Positions 39,782 to 48,218 of a DNA stretch of 64,000 nucleotides are shown here, one piece after another (the stretch's first letter is position 1; each line of letters starts with the position of its first letter). Below the pieces are notes generated by a model. It had not been told where the DNA came from, did no database searches, and was given only the letters and a program-made list of their open reading frames with translations. Source of the stretch: Microthrixaceae bacterium. Its GTDB lineage: Bacteria > Actinomycetota > Acidimicrobiia > Acidimicrobiales > Microtrichaceae. The stretch is taken from assembly GCA_020845705.1 (NCBI GenBank), contig JADLFH010000037.1, forward strand, positions 1-64,000, in the 5' to 3' direction. A program made the translations under genes and the position numbers.

Positions 39782-41722
39782 TCAGCCGCCGGCTGCTTCC
39801 AGCTCCGTGGCAGCACGTTCCCACTCGTCCATCAGCTCCGTGGCTGTGTCCTTCGCGGTCCCGAACTGTTCGGCCAGTTCCGTGGCGCGCTCGGGGTCGC
39901 CGTATACCTCCGGGTCCGACAGCAGGCGGTTCAGCTCGGCCACCCGGGCCTCGGCGTCGGCGAGAGCCCGCTCGGCCTTGGTCACGCGGGCCTTCAGCGC
40001 TTTGGTGTCGCTGTGGCGCTTCTGTCGTCGCTCGGCCTGAGCTCGCTTGGCGGTGGCCTTCTGTTCCGAGGGACGCGATCTGGCGGGTTCTGGCGAGGCG
40101 GCGGGGCCGACGGCGCCACCTGAGAAGCTCGGTGTCAGGACCGCTTCGTCGACCCCGGGATGGAGCCGAACCTTGCCGTTGCGCACCTCGAGCAGGTCGT
40201 CTGCGACCGATCGGATCAGATGGCGGTCGTGGCTCACCAGAAGCACGGTGCCCGGGTAGGCGACCAGGGCGTCCTCCAACAGGTCGCACGACGGCAGGTC
40301 GAGGTGGTTGGTGGGCTCGTCGAGGATCAGCAGGTTGACCGGGTTCACGAGGCAGACCGCCAACGCCAGCCGCGTGCGCTCACCTCCGGAGAGATCGCCC
40401 ACCTTTCGATCGACGGCGTCGCCGGTGAAGCCGAAGGAGCCGAGGACGGTGCGGAGGTTCCGCTGTTTCGGCTGGGGGCCGGCGGCCGCCGTGAACACGT
40501 GCAGGACGGTCCGGTCGAGTGGCAGCACGTCGACCTGGTGCTGCGCGAAATGGGCTACATCGACGTTGGCTCCGAGCTGCGCGTTGCCGGCCATGGGTGG
40601 GAGCTCCCCCACGAGCATTCTCAACAGGGTCGACTTGCCGGCGCCGTTGGGGCCGATGACCGCCAGCTTGTGGCCCCTCTCCACCACCAGGTTCACGTCA
40701 CTGAGGATGGCTTCGCCGTCGTATCCCACCGTGGCGTCCTCGACATCGACCACCACTCGCGCCGATCGCTGCGGATCGGGGAAGGAGTAACGGGCGGCGA
40801 GCTCTTTGCGGGTGGGAGCCTCGATGCGTTCCAGCTTCTCGAGGGTCTTGACCCGGCTCTGCACCTGTCGCGCCTTGGTGGCCTTGTATCGGAAGCGTTC
40901 GATGAATCGCTCCACCTTGTCGATCTGGCGCTGCTGATTCGCTGCGGCGGCCTCGATCGCGGCCAGTCGCTCCTCGCGCTGGACCACGAACTCGGCGAAT
41001 CCGCCCACGTACTCGGTTGCAGCGGTGCCACTGAGCTCGATCACTCGCTCTGCTACGGCGTCGATGAAGTCGCGGTCGTGGCTCACGAACAACACGGCGC
41101 CCTCGAAGTCGCGCAGTGTCTGTTCCAGCCAGGCGACGCTGTCGGTGTCGAGATGATTGGTCGGCTCGTCGAGGACCAGGACATCGGGGGCCGACAGCAG
41201 CAGTCGGGCCAGCGCGGCGCGCATCCGCCAGCCGCCGGAGAGCTCCGTGAAGCGACGTTCGACATCCTCGTCGGAGAATCCGAGCCCGGCGAGGATGCGG
41301 CGGGCGTTCGAGTCGAGGGCGTAGCCGCCGAGTTGCTCGAAGCGGGTCTGAGCCTCGCCGTACGCGTGGAGCGCGCGATCGTGCTCGGCGCCGCTGGTGT
41401 CGGCGATCCGGTGGTGGAGCTGCTCGAGCTCGATCTCGAGGCCCCGTATGTGCTCGGCTCCGGCGAGGACCTCTTCGATGACGCTGCCGGTGGGGCGGTC
41501 GGTCAGCTCCTGGGGGAGGTAGCCGGTGCGCAGGTCTTTCGGTCTGTGCACCGTGCCGGCATCGGGAGGACGGAGACCCAATAGAACTTCCAACAGGGTT
41601 GTCTTGCCGGCACCGTTGCCACCGACGAGGGCGACCCGTCTACCTGCGACCAGCCGCACCGACACGTCGCGGAACAGGACGCGTGCGCCGTGGGAGACGG
41701 AGAGGCCTGAGGCGGAGAGCAT
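39782..41722 (-). CDS. ABC-F family ATPase (ribosome-associated type)
   Basis: The 646-residue protein has two ABC ATPase domains and no membrane part. Walker A is GGNGAGKTT near residue 37 and GPNGAGKST near 357. The signatures are LSGGWRMR and LSGGERTR, with VLDEPTNHLD in domain 1 and ILDEPTNHLD in domain 2. Between them the P-site tRNA-interaction linker (EERLAAIEAAAANQQRQIDK and the basic RYKATKARQVQSRVK) is typical of ABC-F proteins. A C-terminal coiled-coil extension (residues 560-646) resembles Uup or Msr-type tails. Likely role: rescue of stalled ribosomes or antibiotic protection. ATG 41722 opens directly into the first domain. Confidence 0.92.
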   Translation of the reverse strand: MLSASGLSVSHGARVLFRDVSVRLVAGRRVALVGGNGAGKTTLLEVLLGLRPPDAGTVHRPKDLRTGYLPQELTDRPTGSVIEEVLAGAEHIRGLEIELEQLHHRIADTSGAEHDRALHAYGEAQTRFEQLGGYALDSNARRILAGLGFSDEDVERRFTELSGGWRMRAALARLLLSAPDVLVLDEPTNHLDTDSVAWLEQTLRDFEGAVLFVSHDRDFIDAVAERVIELSGTAATEYVGGFAEFVVQREERLAAIEAAAANQQRQIDKVERFIERFRYKATKARQVQSRVKTLEKLERIEAPTRKELAARYSFPDPQRSARVVVDVEDATVGYDGEAILSDVNLVVERGHKLAVIGPNGAGKSTLLRMLVGELPPMAGNAQLGANVDVAHFAQHQVDVLPLDRTVLHVFTAAAGPQPKQRNLRTVLGSFGFTGDAVDRKVGDLSGGERTRLALAVCLVNPVNLLILDEPTNHLDLPSCDLLEDALVAYPGTVLLVSHDRHLIRSVADDLLEVRNGKVRLHPGVDEAVLTPSFSGGAVGPAASPEPARSRPSEQKATAKRAQAERRQKRHSDTKALKARVTKAERALADAEARVAELNRLLSDPEVYGDPERATELAEQFGTAKDTATELMDEWERAATELEAAGG

Positions 41723-41771
41723 GGGCGGCCCATGACAGCGCCCGGGTTCGGTAGCGGTCAAGATTGCACGG

Positions 41772-42623
41772 ATGCAACGTGTCGTGGTGTTCGGGTCCGG
41801 GTTCGTCGGGAGTGTGATCGCACGGGCGCTGAGCGCGAGGGAGGGAGTCGAGGTCGATGTGCTCGACATCCCCACCCATCCCGCCCTCGCCCGCCGTGAT
41901 GAGGAAGCGGCCGCCGTCGTGGCCGCAGCGGTCGAAGGGTCCGATGTCGTGGTCAACACGTCGGGTCGACTGCGCGGGACCGACGAGGAGATGATGGACG
42001 CGAACGTGGCCTGGCCCGAGTGGCTTGCCGAGCAGATCGAATCGACCGGCGTGCGCTTCGTGCACCTCGGTTCGGCAGCGGAGTACGGGGACCCGGGCTC
42101 GGCCGAGCCGGTTGCCGAGACTGCTGCGGTTGACCCCCGGGGCATATACGGGGAGTCGAAGTGGCTTGGAACCCAAGCGGTCCTGGAAGCCCGGGCGGCG
42201 GGACTCGACGCCGTGGTGGCCCGAGGATTCAACCTCGTCGGGCCCAACCTTGCGCCGGTCTCCCCGCTGCACCAGTTCATCACCGACATCTCGGTGTTGC
42301 CCCCCGAGGGAGGCGAGATCGAGCTGTGGTGGCCCGAGACCATCCGCGACTTCGTCCTCGTCGAGGACCTCGCCGAGGCGGTTGCCCGCCTCGCCCTCGC
42401 CCCGGCAGTCCCAGACATCGTGAACCTGTGCTCGCAGGCAGCGATCTCGTTCCGAGAGATCGCCGAGGCGATCGCGGCGAAGCAGAGCAAGGCAATAACG
42501 ATCCGGTCGCTGGATCGGCCGGGCATTCCCGCCGTGGTTGGAGACAACACGCGGCTTCGGGAGCTCACCGGGCTGGACCCGAGCATCGATGCCGCGACGA
42601 TCGCCGAGCGCGCGTCGATCTGA
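41772..42623 (+). CDS. NAD(P)-dependent sugar epimerase/dehydratase (extended SDR)
   Basis: The 283-residue protein has the variant nucleotide-binding motif VVFGSGFVGSVIA at its N-terminus (GxxGxxG shortened to GSGFVG). HLGSAAEYGD and YGESK supply the catalytic Ser, Tyr and Lys. ARGFNLVGPNLAP and RDFVLVEDLAEAVARL are typical of nucleotide-sugar epimerases/reductases. It is a single gene between the ABC-F ATPase (divergent) and an RCC1 lipoprotein (convergent), so its substrate is not indicated by context. Confidence 0.85.
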   Translation: MQRVVVFGSGFVGSVIARALSAREGVEVDVLDIPTHPALARRDEEAAAVVAAAVEGSDVVVNTSGRLRGTDEEMMDANVAWPEWLAEQIESTGVRFVHLGSAAEYGDPGSAEPVAETAAVDPRGIYGESKWLGTQAVLEARAAGLDAVVARGFNLVGPNLAPVSPLHQFITDISVLPPEGGEIELWWPETIRDFVLVEDLAEAVARLALAPAVPDIVNLCSQAAISFREIAEAIAAKQSKAITIRSLDRPGIPAVVGDNTRLRELTGLDPSIDAATIAERASI

Positions 42624-42633
42624 GAATTCGGTC

Positions 42634-43647
42634 TCAGGCCTGCCCGACGCAGGTCCGAACTGTGCCGGCGTGGGTTACGCATGTCTGGTTGGCGTACGCC
42701 TCGATCGCCGTGGCGCCCGTCACGCCACTCACGGCCACCGGCTCCCGACGGTTCGTGGTGGTGCTGTCGCCGAGCTGTCCGAAGGCGTTGTTGCCCCAGC
42801 ACCAAGCGGTGCCGTCGGCGGCGAGCGCACACGTGTGGTCGTCGCCGGCCACGACCGTCCGGATGTCGCGGAGGCCTTCGACTCGGACCGGTGCATCGCG
42901 ATCGGCGGTGCTGCCGTCGCCGAGCTGTCCGTCGTCGTTCTTCCCCCAGCACCAAGCGGTCCCGTCGGCTGATGCGGCGCAGGTGTGGGCGAATCCGGCG
43001 GCGATCGAGGCGACGTTGCCGAGGCCCGGAACCTTGATGGGCAAGCTCACGGGGGAGTCCTGCTCCTCTCCGGTGCCGAGTTGTCCGTAGTAGCCGTTGC
43101 CCCAGCAGGTCAGCGAAGCATCAGCCAGCAGGGCGCACGCGTGGTTGGCCCCCGCTGCGATCGCGGTGGCGGTGTTGATGCCCGCCACGAGCACAGGTTC
43201 GGTGCGGTCGGTGGTTGTGCCGTCGCCGAGTTGGCCATCGACGTTGCGCCCCTGGCAACGCAGCGTGCCGTCGGAGCTGAGCCGACACCCGAACCCGCTG
43301 CCGGTCACCGACGCGAGGATCGTCGGGCCCGTTGTCACGTCCGAGCCCGGGTCGCCCTCGTTTCCGTTGCCGGCGGAGGCGCTGGGGCTCTGCGAGCTCG
43401 GCTCCACCGGCGACGCTGCTGCATGGGGGCCGCCGGTTGCCGAAGTGATGGCGGCAGCGGCCTCCGCGAGGGTCATGACCCTCACCCATCGGCCACCGCG
43501 GCACCGGAGAACATGGGATGCGCTTCGACCCCATTCGCTTGTCGAGCAACGCGCTCCCGGGGTCGCCGGGCGACATGAGCTCAGCATCGTCGTGCACAGC
43601 GCGGAGACGATGAGCAGCTCGAACACATGGAGGTCCCTCCGGCGCAT
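42634..43647 (-). CDS. RCC1-repeat lipoprotein, shorter paralogue with incomplete propeller
   Basis: The 337-residue protein has a signal ending near MLSSC. It has the same small N-terminal domain as the lipoprotein at 33217-34593: CST, HVLRC 15 residues later, GRWVRVMT, then an Ala-rich helix. A Ser/Pro linker leads to only five RCC1-like repeats with HxCA-x5-DG-x3-CWG cores. The first is divergent (FGCRLSSDGTLRCQG) and the last stops in the middle of its motif (RTCVGQA). The propeller is therefore short of the usual seven blades, so the gene may be 3'-truncated. ATG 43647 gives the signal peptide. Confidence 0.83.
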   Translation of the reverse strand: MRRRDLHVFELLIVSALCTTMLSSCRPATPGARCSTSEWGRSASHVLRCRGGRWVRVMTLAEAAAAITSATGGPHAAASPVEPSSQSPSASAGNGNEGDPGSDVTTGPTILASVTGSGFGCRLSSDGTLRCQGRNVDGQLGDGTTTDRTEPVLVAGINTATAIAAGANHACALLADASLTCWGNGYYGQLGTGEEQDSPVSLPIKVPGLGNVASIAAGFAHTCAASADGTAWCWGKNDDGQLGDGSTADRDAPVRVEGLRDIRTVVAGDDHTCALAADGTAWCWGNNAFGQLGDSTTTNRREPVAVSGVTGATAIEAYANQTCVTHAGTVRTCVGQA

Positions 43648-43718
43648 GTGCCCGAGGGTGGCTTGTCTCGATCGACACGGCAAGCCGCCGGGTGATTCCA
43701 CCTATACGCTCGCCGCCA

Positions 43719-44138
43719 GTGAGCATGCCGCCGCCCGAGGAGGACATCCGTCGAACGCTCGCCCGCTACTGCATGTTTTGTGACGACGGGCGCTTCGCGG
43801 AGCTGGCGGCGCTGTTCACCGAAGGCGGGAGGCTGCATGCGCTGGGTGAGACCCGGAGGGGTCACGAGGAGATCTGCGCCTTCATGGAGCACATCCACCC
43901 ACCGGAGCTCCGAGGCAAGCACCTTGGGGTCAACTCGGTGATCGAGAGCGACGGTTGGGCCGGAACCGCCGTCGCGTGGACGGACTTCGTGTTCGTCGGC
44001 CAAGACGGCGGTGTGGTTGTGACGGGTCGCTACCACGACCATCTGGTTCGGGAAGGCGACAAGGTCTGGCGATTCGATCAGCGTGAGATCGTGCTGCGCG
44101 GCGATCAGCCTCAGCTGGGTTCCCCGGTCCCCGCCTGA
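43719..44138 (+). CDS. SnoaL/NTF2-like protein
   Basis: The protein of about 139 residues has the NTF2-like cone fold seen in SnoaL cyclases and limonene epoxide hydrolases. EEDIRRTLARYCMFCDDGRFAE forms the first helices, cut here after the conserved Asp. LAALFTEGGRLHALG follows, then SDGWAGTAVAWTDFVFVG and GRYHDHLVREGDKVWRF as strands. Many such proteins are small isomerases or hydrolases; the reaction is unknown. GTG 43719 and ATG 43725 are equivalent starts. It is divergent from the RCC1 paralogue. Confidence 0.82.
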   Translation: MSMPPPEEDIRRTLARYCMFCDDGRFAELAALFTEGGRLHALGETRRGHEEICAFMEHIHPPELRGKHLGVNSVIESDGWAGTAVAWTDFVFVGQDGGVVVTGRYHDHLVREGDKVWRFDQREIVLRGDQPQLGSPVPA

Positions 44139-44147
44139 AGGTCGGAC

Positions 44148-45107
44148 TCAGTAGCCGGCATCTACGTCGACCACTCCGATCAAGGGGGCGGTTGCGGCGA
44201 AGCGTCCCACGTTCGCGGTGACACGTTCCGACAGCAGGGGAACTGCCATCTCGGGCGTGTTGCCGACATGGGGTGTGATCAGGCACCTGGGCGACGTCCA
44301 CAGCGGGTGATCGGCGGGAAGAGGCTCGGGATCGGTCACGTCGAGCGCGGCACCACCGATCGATCCGGCAGCGAGCGCAGCGACGAGGTCGTCGGTGACG
44401 ATGTGGCCACCTCTGCCCACGTTCAGCACCCAAGCGTGTGACGGCAGCATCGCGAGGCGTCTCGCGTCGATCACTCCCCGGGTCTCGGGGGTGAGCGCGG
44501 CCGCTATCACCACGAGGTCCGCCGTGGGAAGGGCGCTGTCGAGCTCGTCGAGTGAGATGGTGCGCTCAGCGCCGGCGAAGGGCGTCGGCCTCCGCCGCAC
44601 AACCGTCACATGGCATCGAAACGGCGCCAACAGGCGGAGGAACGACTCGGCGATCCCCCCGGCTCCGATCACCACGACCCGGGCGCCGAGCAGGTTGCGG
44701 CCCTGGGGTGGCGCCCAGGCCCGCGCCCGGGCGTAGGTCGCGAGGCTCCGCAGTCCTCCCAGCGCGAGAGCCAGTGCGTGCTCCGCGACGGGCTCCGCGT
44801 AGATGCCCTTCCCGCACGTCCAGAGGTGGTCGTGGTCCAACACCCCGACGAATGGCTCGATGCCGGCCCACGGCAGCTGCACCCAGTGCAGCGCTGGTCC
44901 CAGCTGCGCGACAAGATCGGCCAACTCCTCCGTTGCCGAGGGCGACGCCCAAACCAAGGCCTCGGAGTCTGGCGGGGCCACCACCTTGCCGCCCCCTGCC
45001 TCGATGGCGTCCGCCAGCCAGTCTCTGGCGCCGAGTGGCTCCAGGGCGATCCGAGGCGGACCGTCGAAGCGGCGGCGGCCGACCGCTGAAGTGCCGGGTT
45101 CAGACAT
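44148..45107 (-). CDS. D-isomer-specific 2-hydroxyacid dehydrogenase
   Basis: The 319-residue protein reduces a 2-keto acid or oxidises a D-2-hydroxy acid with NAD(P). The cofactor loop VVVIGAGGIAESF is near residue 143. The catalytic residues are in order: Arg in LNVGRGGHI, Glu in DPEPLP and His in LITPHVGN. The last Gly of GxGxxG is Ala, a tolerated change. The N-terminal substrate domain is short and not diagnostic, so a specific substrate cannot be named. It is divergent from the FGGY kinase gene. Confidence 0.88.
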   Translation of the reverse strand: MSEPGTSAVGRRRFDGPPRIALEPLGARDWLADAIEAGGGKVVAPPDSEALVWASPSATEELADLVAQLGPALHWVQLPWAGIEPFVGVLDHDHLWTCGKGIYAEPVAEHALALALGGLRSLATYARARAWAPPQGRNLLGARVVVIGAGGIAESFLRLLAPFRCHVTVVRRRPTPFAGAERTISLDELDSALPTADLVVIAAALTPETRGVIDARRLAMLPSHAWVLNVGRGGHIVTDDLVAALAAGSIGGAALDVTDPEPLPADHPLWTSPRCLITPHVGNTPEMAVPLLSERVTANVGRFAATAPLIGVVDVDAGY

Positions 45108-45172
45108 CGCCTGTCGGAAGCTACCCGGAGGACCCGATGCAGGGCCTCATCCTTGCGGCTACTTTCCCGATC

Positions 45173-46525
45173 ATGGGTGTCACGCGGGTGACCATCGGCG
45201 TCGATATCGGCTGTAAGTCGGTGAAGGCGGTTGCAGTACGCGATGACGGCACCGTGGCCGGTCGGATTCGTCGGCAACACCGGCTCATGGCCGAACATGT
45301 CGGCGAACTCGCGAACGACGCCGCCGATGCGTGGTACGACGGGGTGCGTGAGGCGGTTGTCCAGTTGCTGGCCGGCGGCGAGCTGGAGGTCGCGGGGGTC
45401 CAGGTGGCGGCCATGGTCCCGTCGATGTGCGCAGTGGGCGAGGACGGTCGGCCCATCTCGGCAGGTCTGCTCTACGGGGACATCCGTGGCGCTGTAGGCG
45501 ATGAGCAGATCATCGACCTGTCATCGGCGGAATCCGGCGAGCTCGTGGGGTTCCTGGGTCATCTGGTTCGCACCCATCCCGAGGCGGCGGGCTACTGGCC
45601 CGCTCAGGCTGTGGCGAACCACGCCTTGGCGGGTGTCGGAGCGATCGATCTGGTGACGGCGACCACGGCGGTGCCACTGTTCGATCAGAGCTCGTGGAGC
45701 CCCACCGTGGCCCTTTCGGCCGGGCTGGACGACCTGGCCAAGTTGCCGCAGGTCCACCCGGGCAACACGCCCATCGGCGAGGTTGCGATCGCCGGTGGGG
45801 CCCCGTTGGGCCCCGGCACCCTCGATGCATACGGCGAACTGCTCGTCGCGCACGTCGTCGATCCGGGCGAGGTGCTGGTGATCCTCGGCTCGACGCTCGT
45901 GGTCTGGGCGGTGATCGACAGGTGGGTCGAGGTCGACGGACTGTGGACCGTGCCGCACGCCGTGAGGGGCAAGGCGCTCATCGGAGGACCGTCCAGCGCC
46001 GGGGGCCTGTTCGTGAACTGGGCGTCGAACCTGATCGCGGACTGGGGTGCCGCGACGCCACTCGATGCGGATCGCGTGCCGGTCTGGCAGCCCTGTCTCT
46101 TGGGGGAGCGGGTGTCGCTTCACGACGCGGCTCGACGGGCGTCGCTGCACGATCTCGACATCGGAATGGGCGCAGCCGCGGCGCGCCGGGCGGCATACGA
46201 GGCGTCGGGGTTCGCGATACGCCACCAGCTCGATCTGGCCGGTCTGCACCCGGATCGCCTGGTGGCAACCGGTGGTGGGGTCCACAATCACGACTGGGTT
46301 CAGGCGATAGCGGACGCGACGAGGGTCCCCGTCGACGTGGTCGAGGTGCCCGAGGGAGCGGCGTTGGGCGCCGCGTACCTCGCTCGGGTCACCGCGGGGC
46401 TCGAGCGAAACACCGGGGGTGTTTCGCGATGGTCCGGCACCGGCAGGCGAGTGCGACAGAACCTCGAGTGGGTGATACCCACAGAGGATCGCTACCACCG
46501 CTACCGGGCTCTGGTCGGCTGCTGA
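45173..46525 (+). CDS. FGGY-family carbohydrate kinase
   Basis: The 450-residue kinase has the actin-like ATPase fold. VTIGVDIGCKSVKAVAV is the N-terminal phosphate-1 loop. GDIRGAVGDEQI lies near residue 105, corresponding to the catalytic Asp region of xylulose/glycerol kinases. VVDPGEVLVILGST is the phosphate-2 loop, and VATGGGVHNHDWVQAIADA with EGAALGAAYLA is the C-terminal adenosine site. The sugar substrate is unknown. ATG 45173 was chosen; an in-frame ATG at 45137 would add 12 residues. Confidence 0.85.
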   Translation: MGVTRVTIGVDIGCKSVKAVAVRDDGTVAGRIRRQHRLMAEHVGELANDAADAWYDGVREAVVQLLAGGELEVAGVQVAAMVPSMCAVGEDGRPISAGLLYGDIRGAVGDEQIIDLSSAESGELVGFLGHLVRTHPEAAGYWPAQAVANHALAGVGAIDLVTATTAVPLFDQSSWSPTVALSAGLDDLAKLPQVHPGNTPIGEVAIAGGAPLGPGTLDAYGELLVAHVVDPGEVLVILGSTLVVWAVIDRWVEVDGLWTVPHAVRGKALIGGPSSAGGLFVNWASNLIADWGAATPLDADRVPVWQPCLLGERVSLHDAARRASLHDLDIGMGAAAARRAAYEASGFAIRHQLDLAGLHPDRLVATGGGVHNHDWVQAIADATRVPVDVVEVPEGAALGAAYLARVTAGLERNTGGVSRWSGTGRRVRQNLEWVIPTEDRYHRYRALVGC

Positions 46526-46539
46526 GCGATGATCGCGTC

Positions 46540-47115
46540 ATGACCGACCCACCGATGGAGCTCGGCACCTTCGAGCGGCTTGCGGCATCGCGTCGTAGCA
46601 GCCTCCGTGTGGATCCGCAGGCCCCCGTTCCATCCGATCTGGTCGAGAGGCTGTGCCAGGTGGCTGCCTGGGCGCCGAGCCACAAGAAGACCTGGCCGTG
46701 GCGCTTCGCCGTCTTCACCGGCGGCGGTCGCAGCCGCCTCGGCAACGCCATCGCGGATGCACTCGACCCGGCCACCTTCGACAAGCCGGAGAAGATCGAC
46801 AAGTTCCGAGTCAAGTACCTGCGAGCGCCGACGATGCTGGTGGTGGGCAGCGTCGCCGGTCGATCCGCGATCCGCACCGTCGAGAACCGTGATGCCACGG
46901 CGGCGGCGGTCCAGACGCTGTTGCTGGGTGCGACCGCGGTAGGGCTGGCGTCATTCTGGTCTTCGTCGATTCCCGATGCCGATGCGGCCGTGGCCGAGCT
47001 GTGTGGGTGGGAGCCCGCAACCGCAACGGTCGCGGTGATCTACCTGGGATGGCCCATCGAAGAAGTGGCGGTGCCCCAGAGGCCCCCGGTCGTGATCTCA
47101 CGTCGGGACCGCTGA
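46540..47115 (+). CDS. Nitroreductase-family flavoprotein
   Basis: The 191-residue protein belongs to the NfsB/YdjA-like FMN nitroreductases. RRSSLRVDPQAPVP gives the N-terminal FMN-phosphate Arg/Ser cluster. AAWAPSHKKTWPWRF is the flavin-binding segment found in the short YdjA-type members, and AAAVQTLLLGATAVGLASFW forms the dimer helix. It reduces nitro groups or related substrates with NAD(P)H. It follows the kinase gene by 14 bp and may be cotranscribed. Confidence 0.88.
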   Translation: MTDPPMELGTFERLAASRRSSLRVDPQAPVPSDLVERLCQVAAWAPSHKKTWPWRFAVFTGGGRSRLGNAIADALDPATFDKPEKIDKFRVKYLRAPTMLVVGSVAGRSAIRTVENRDATAAAVQTLLLGATAVGLASFWSSSIPDADAAVAELCGWEPATATVAVIYLGWPIEEVAVPQRPPVVISRRDR

Positions 47116-47152
47116 GCCCTCTCGGGGTGTGCCCTGGCGGTTTCCTGGAGGT

Positions 47153-48094
47153 TCAGATCACTCCGGTGGCCAACAGCACGCCGGTCAACAGCCCGACACC
47201 GATGCGGTACCAACCGAAGATGGTCAAGGGATGTTTCTCGAGGTAGGAGATCATCCACTTGACCGAGACGAACGCCGCGATCCCAGCCACCACAACACCC
47301 ACGACCGGGTTCAGCACGCCGAAGGTGTCCACCAGGGTGTTGCCGTTCTGCAAGAGCTCGTAGCCGGTCGCCGCGGACAGCGTGAGGAATCCCAGCAGGA
47401 ACGCGAACTCCACGGCGACGGTCATCGAGCATCCCATGGCGAGCGCGGCGAGGATCGTGACGAACGAACGGCTCGTGCCCGGCCACAACGCGACCGCCTG
47501 GGCCAATCCGATGCCCAACGCCACCCCCGGTGGGACCGCGCCCAGCGTCGAGATCCGCTCGCGCAGCCGTGACTGTTTCGCTACGAACCCGAGGATCACG
47601 ATGCCGCCCACCGTCCAGGCGATCACCACCGGCCAGGGGCGCAGCAGCTTCTCCTTGATCGGATCCTGGAACACCACGGCGATCACCACTGCCGGAACGA
47701 ATGCCAGCAGTAGCGCCACGAGGAGGGATCGGCCTTCGGCGCTTCGCCCCACCATCCCCTGGAACATCAAGGCGAAGCGATCCCGAAATATCCCCAACAC
47801 CGCAAGGATCGCCCCGATCTGGATCACAACGGTGTAGGTGTCGGTGGCAGCGCGGTCCGACGGGCTCTGGCCGACGTCGATGAGGCGCTCGGTGATCAGC
47901 AGGTGTCCGGTCGAGCTGACCGGGAGGTACTCGGTGACCCCTTCGACTACACCGAGGAGGACTGCCTTGGGCGTGGTGAGCGACTCGACCGCGTTGCCGG
48001 TCCCTCCGTCGTCTCCGAGCGCGACCGAGCCCGTGATCGACACGACCACCACAAGAGCCAGTCCGATTGCTGCACCGAGTCGTCTGAGGCTCAC
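47153..48094 (-). CDS. uppP: Undecaprenyl-diphosphatase (UppP/BacA)
   Basis: The 313-residue membrane protein recycles undecaprenyl pyrophosphate for cell-wall synthesis. Both family signatures are present: GVVEGVTEYLPVSSTGH near residue 45 and LWPGTSRSFVTI near residue 205. About eight membrane segments are seen. An extra N-terminal hydrophobic helix (AAIGLALVVVVSITGSVAL) before the core makes it longer than the usual 270 residues and may act as a signal anchor. GTG 48094 is the start that includes it. Loss or overproduction of this enzyme affects bacitracin response in other bacteria. Confidence 0.92.
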   Translation of the reverse strand: MSLRRLGAAIGLALVVVVSITGSVALGDDGGTGNAVESLTTPKAVLLGVVEGVTEYLPVSSTGHLLITERLIDVGQSPSDRAATDTYTVVIQIGAILAVLGIFRDRFALMFQGMVGRSAEGRSLLVALLLAFVPAVVIAVVFQDPIKEKLLRPWPVVIAWTVGGIVILGFVAKQSRLRERISTLGAVPPGVALGIGLAQAVALWPGTSRSFVTILAALAMGCSMTVAVEFAFLLGFLTLSAATGYELLQNGNTLVDTFGVLNPVVGVVVAGIAAFVSVKWMISYLEKHPLTIFGWYRIGVGLLTGVLLATGVI

Positions 48095-48218
48095 GAGGCG
48101 CAAAGGGTACCGGTGGGGAGGTCCGACTCCGCGGTATCGGTGCGGCCGTAGGCTCGGTGAGATGCAGATGCCTCGCGTCAACGCCCCGGCACCGACCCTC
48201 CACCTCCGAAGCTGACCA

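Noticed and set aside
41723..42955. Upstream extension of the ABC-F frame, possibly an N-terminal fusion
   Set aside because: This part is antisense to the epimerase gene and has shadow-frame composition. A normal ABC-F protein starts at 41722.
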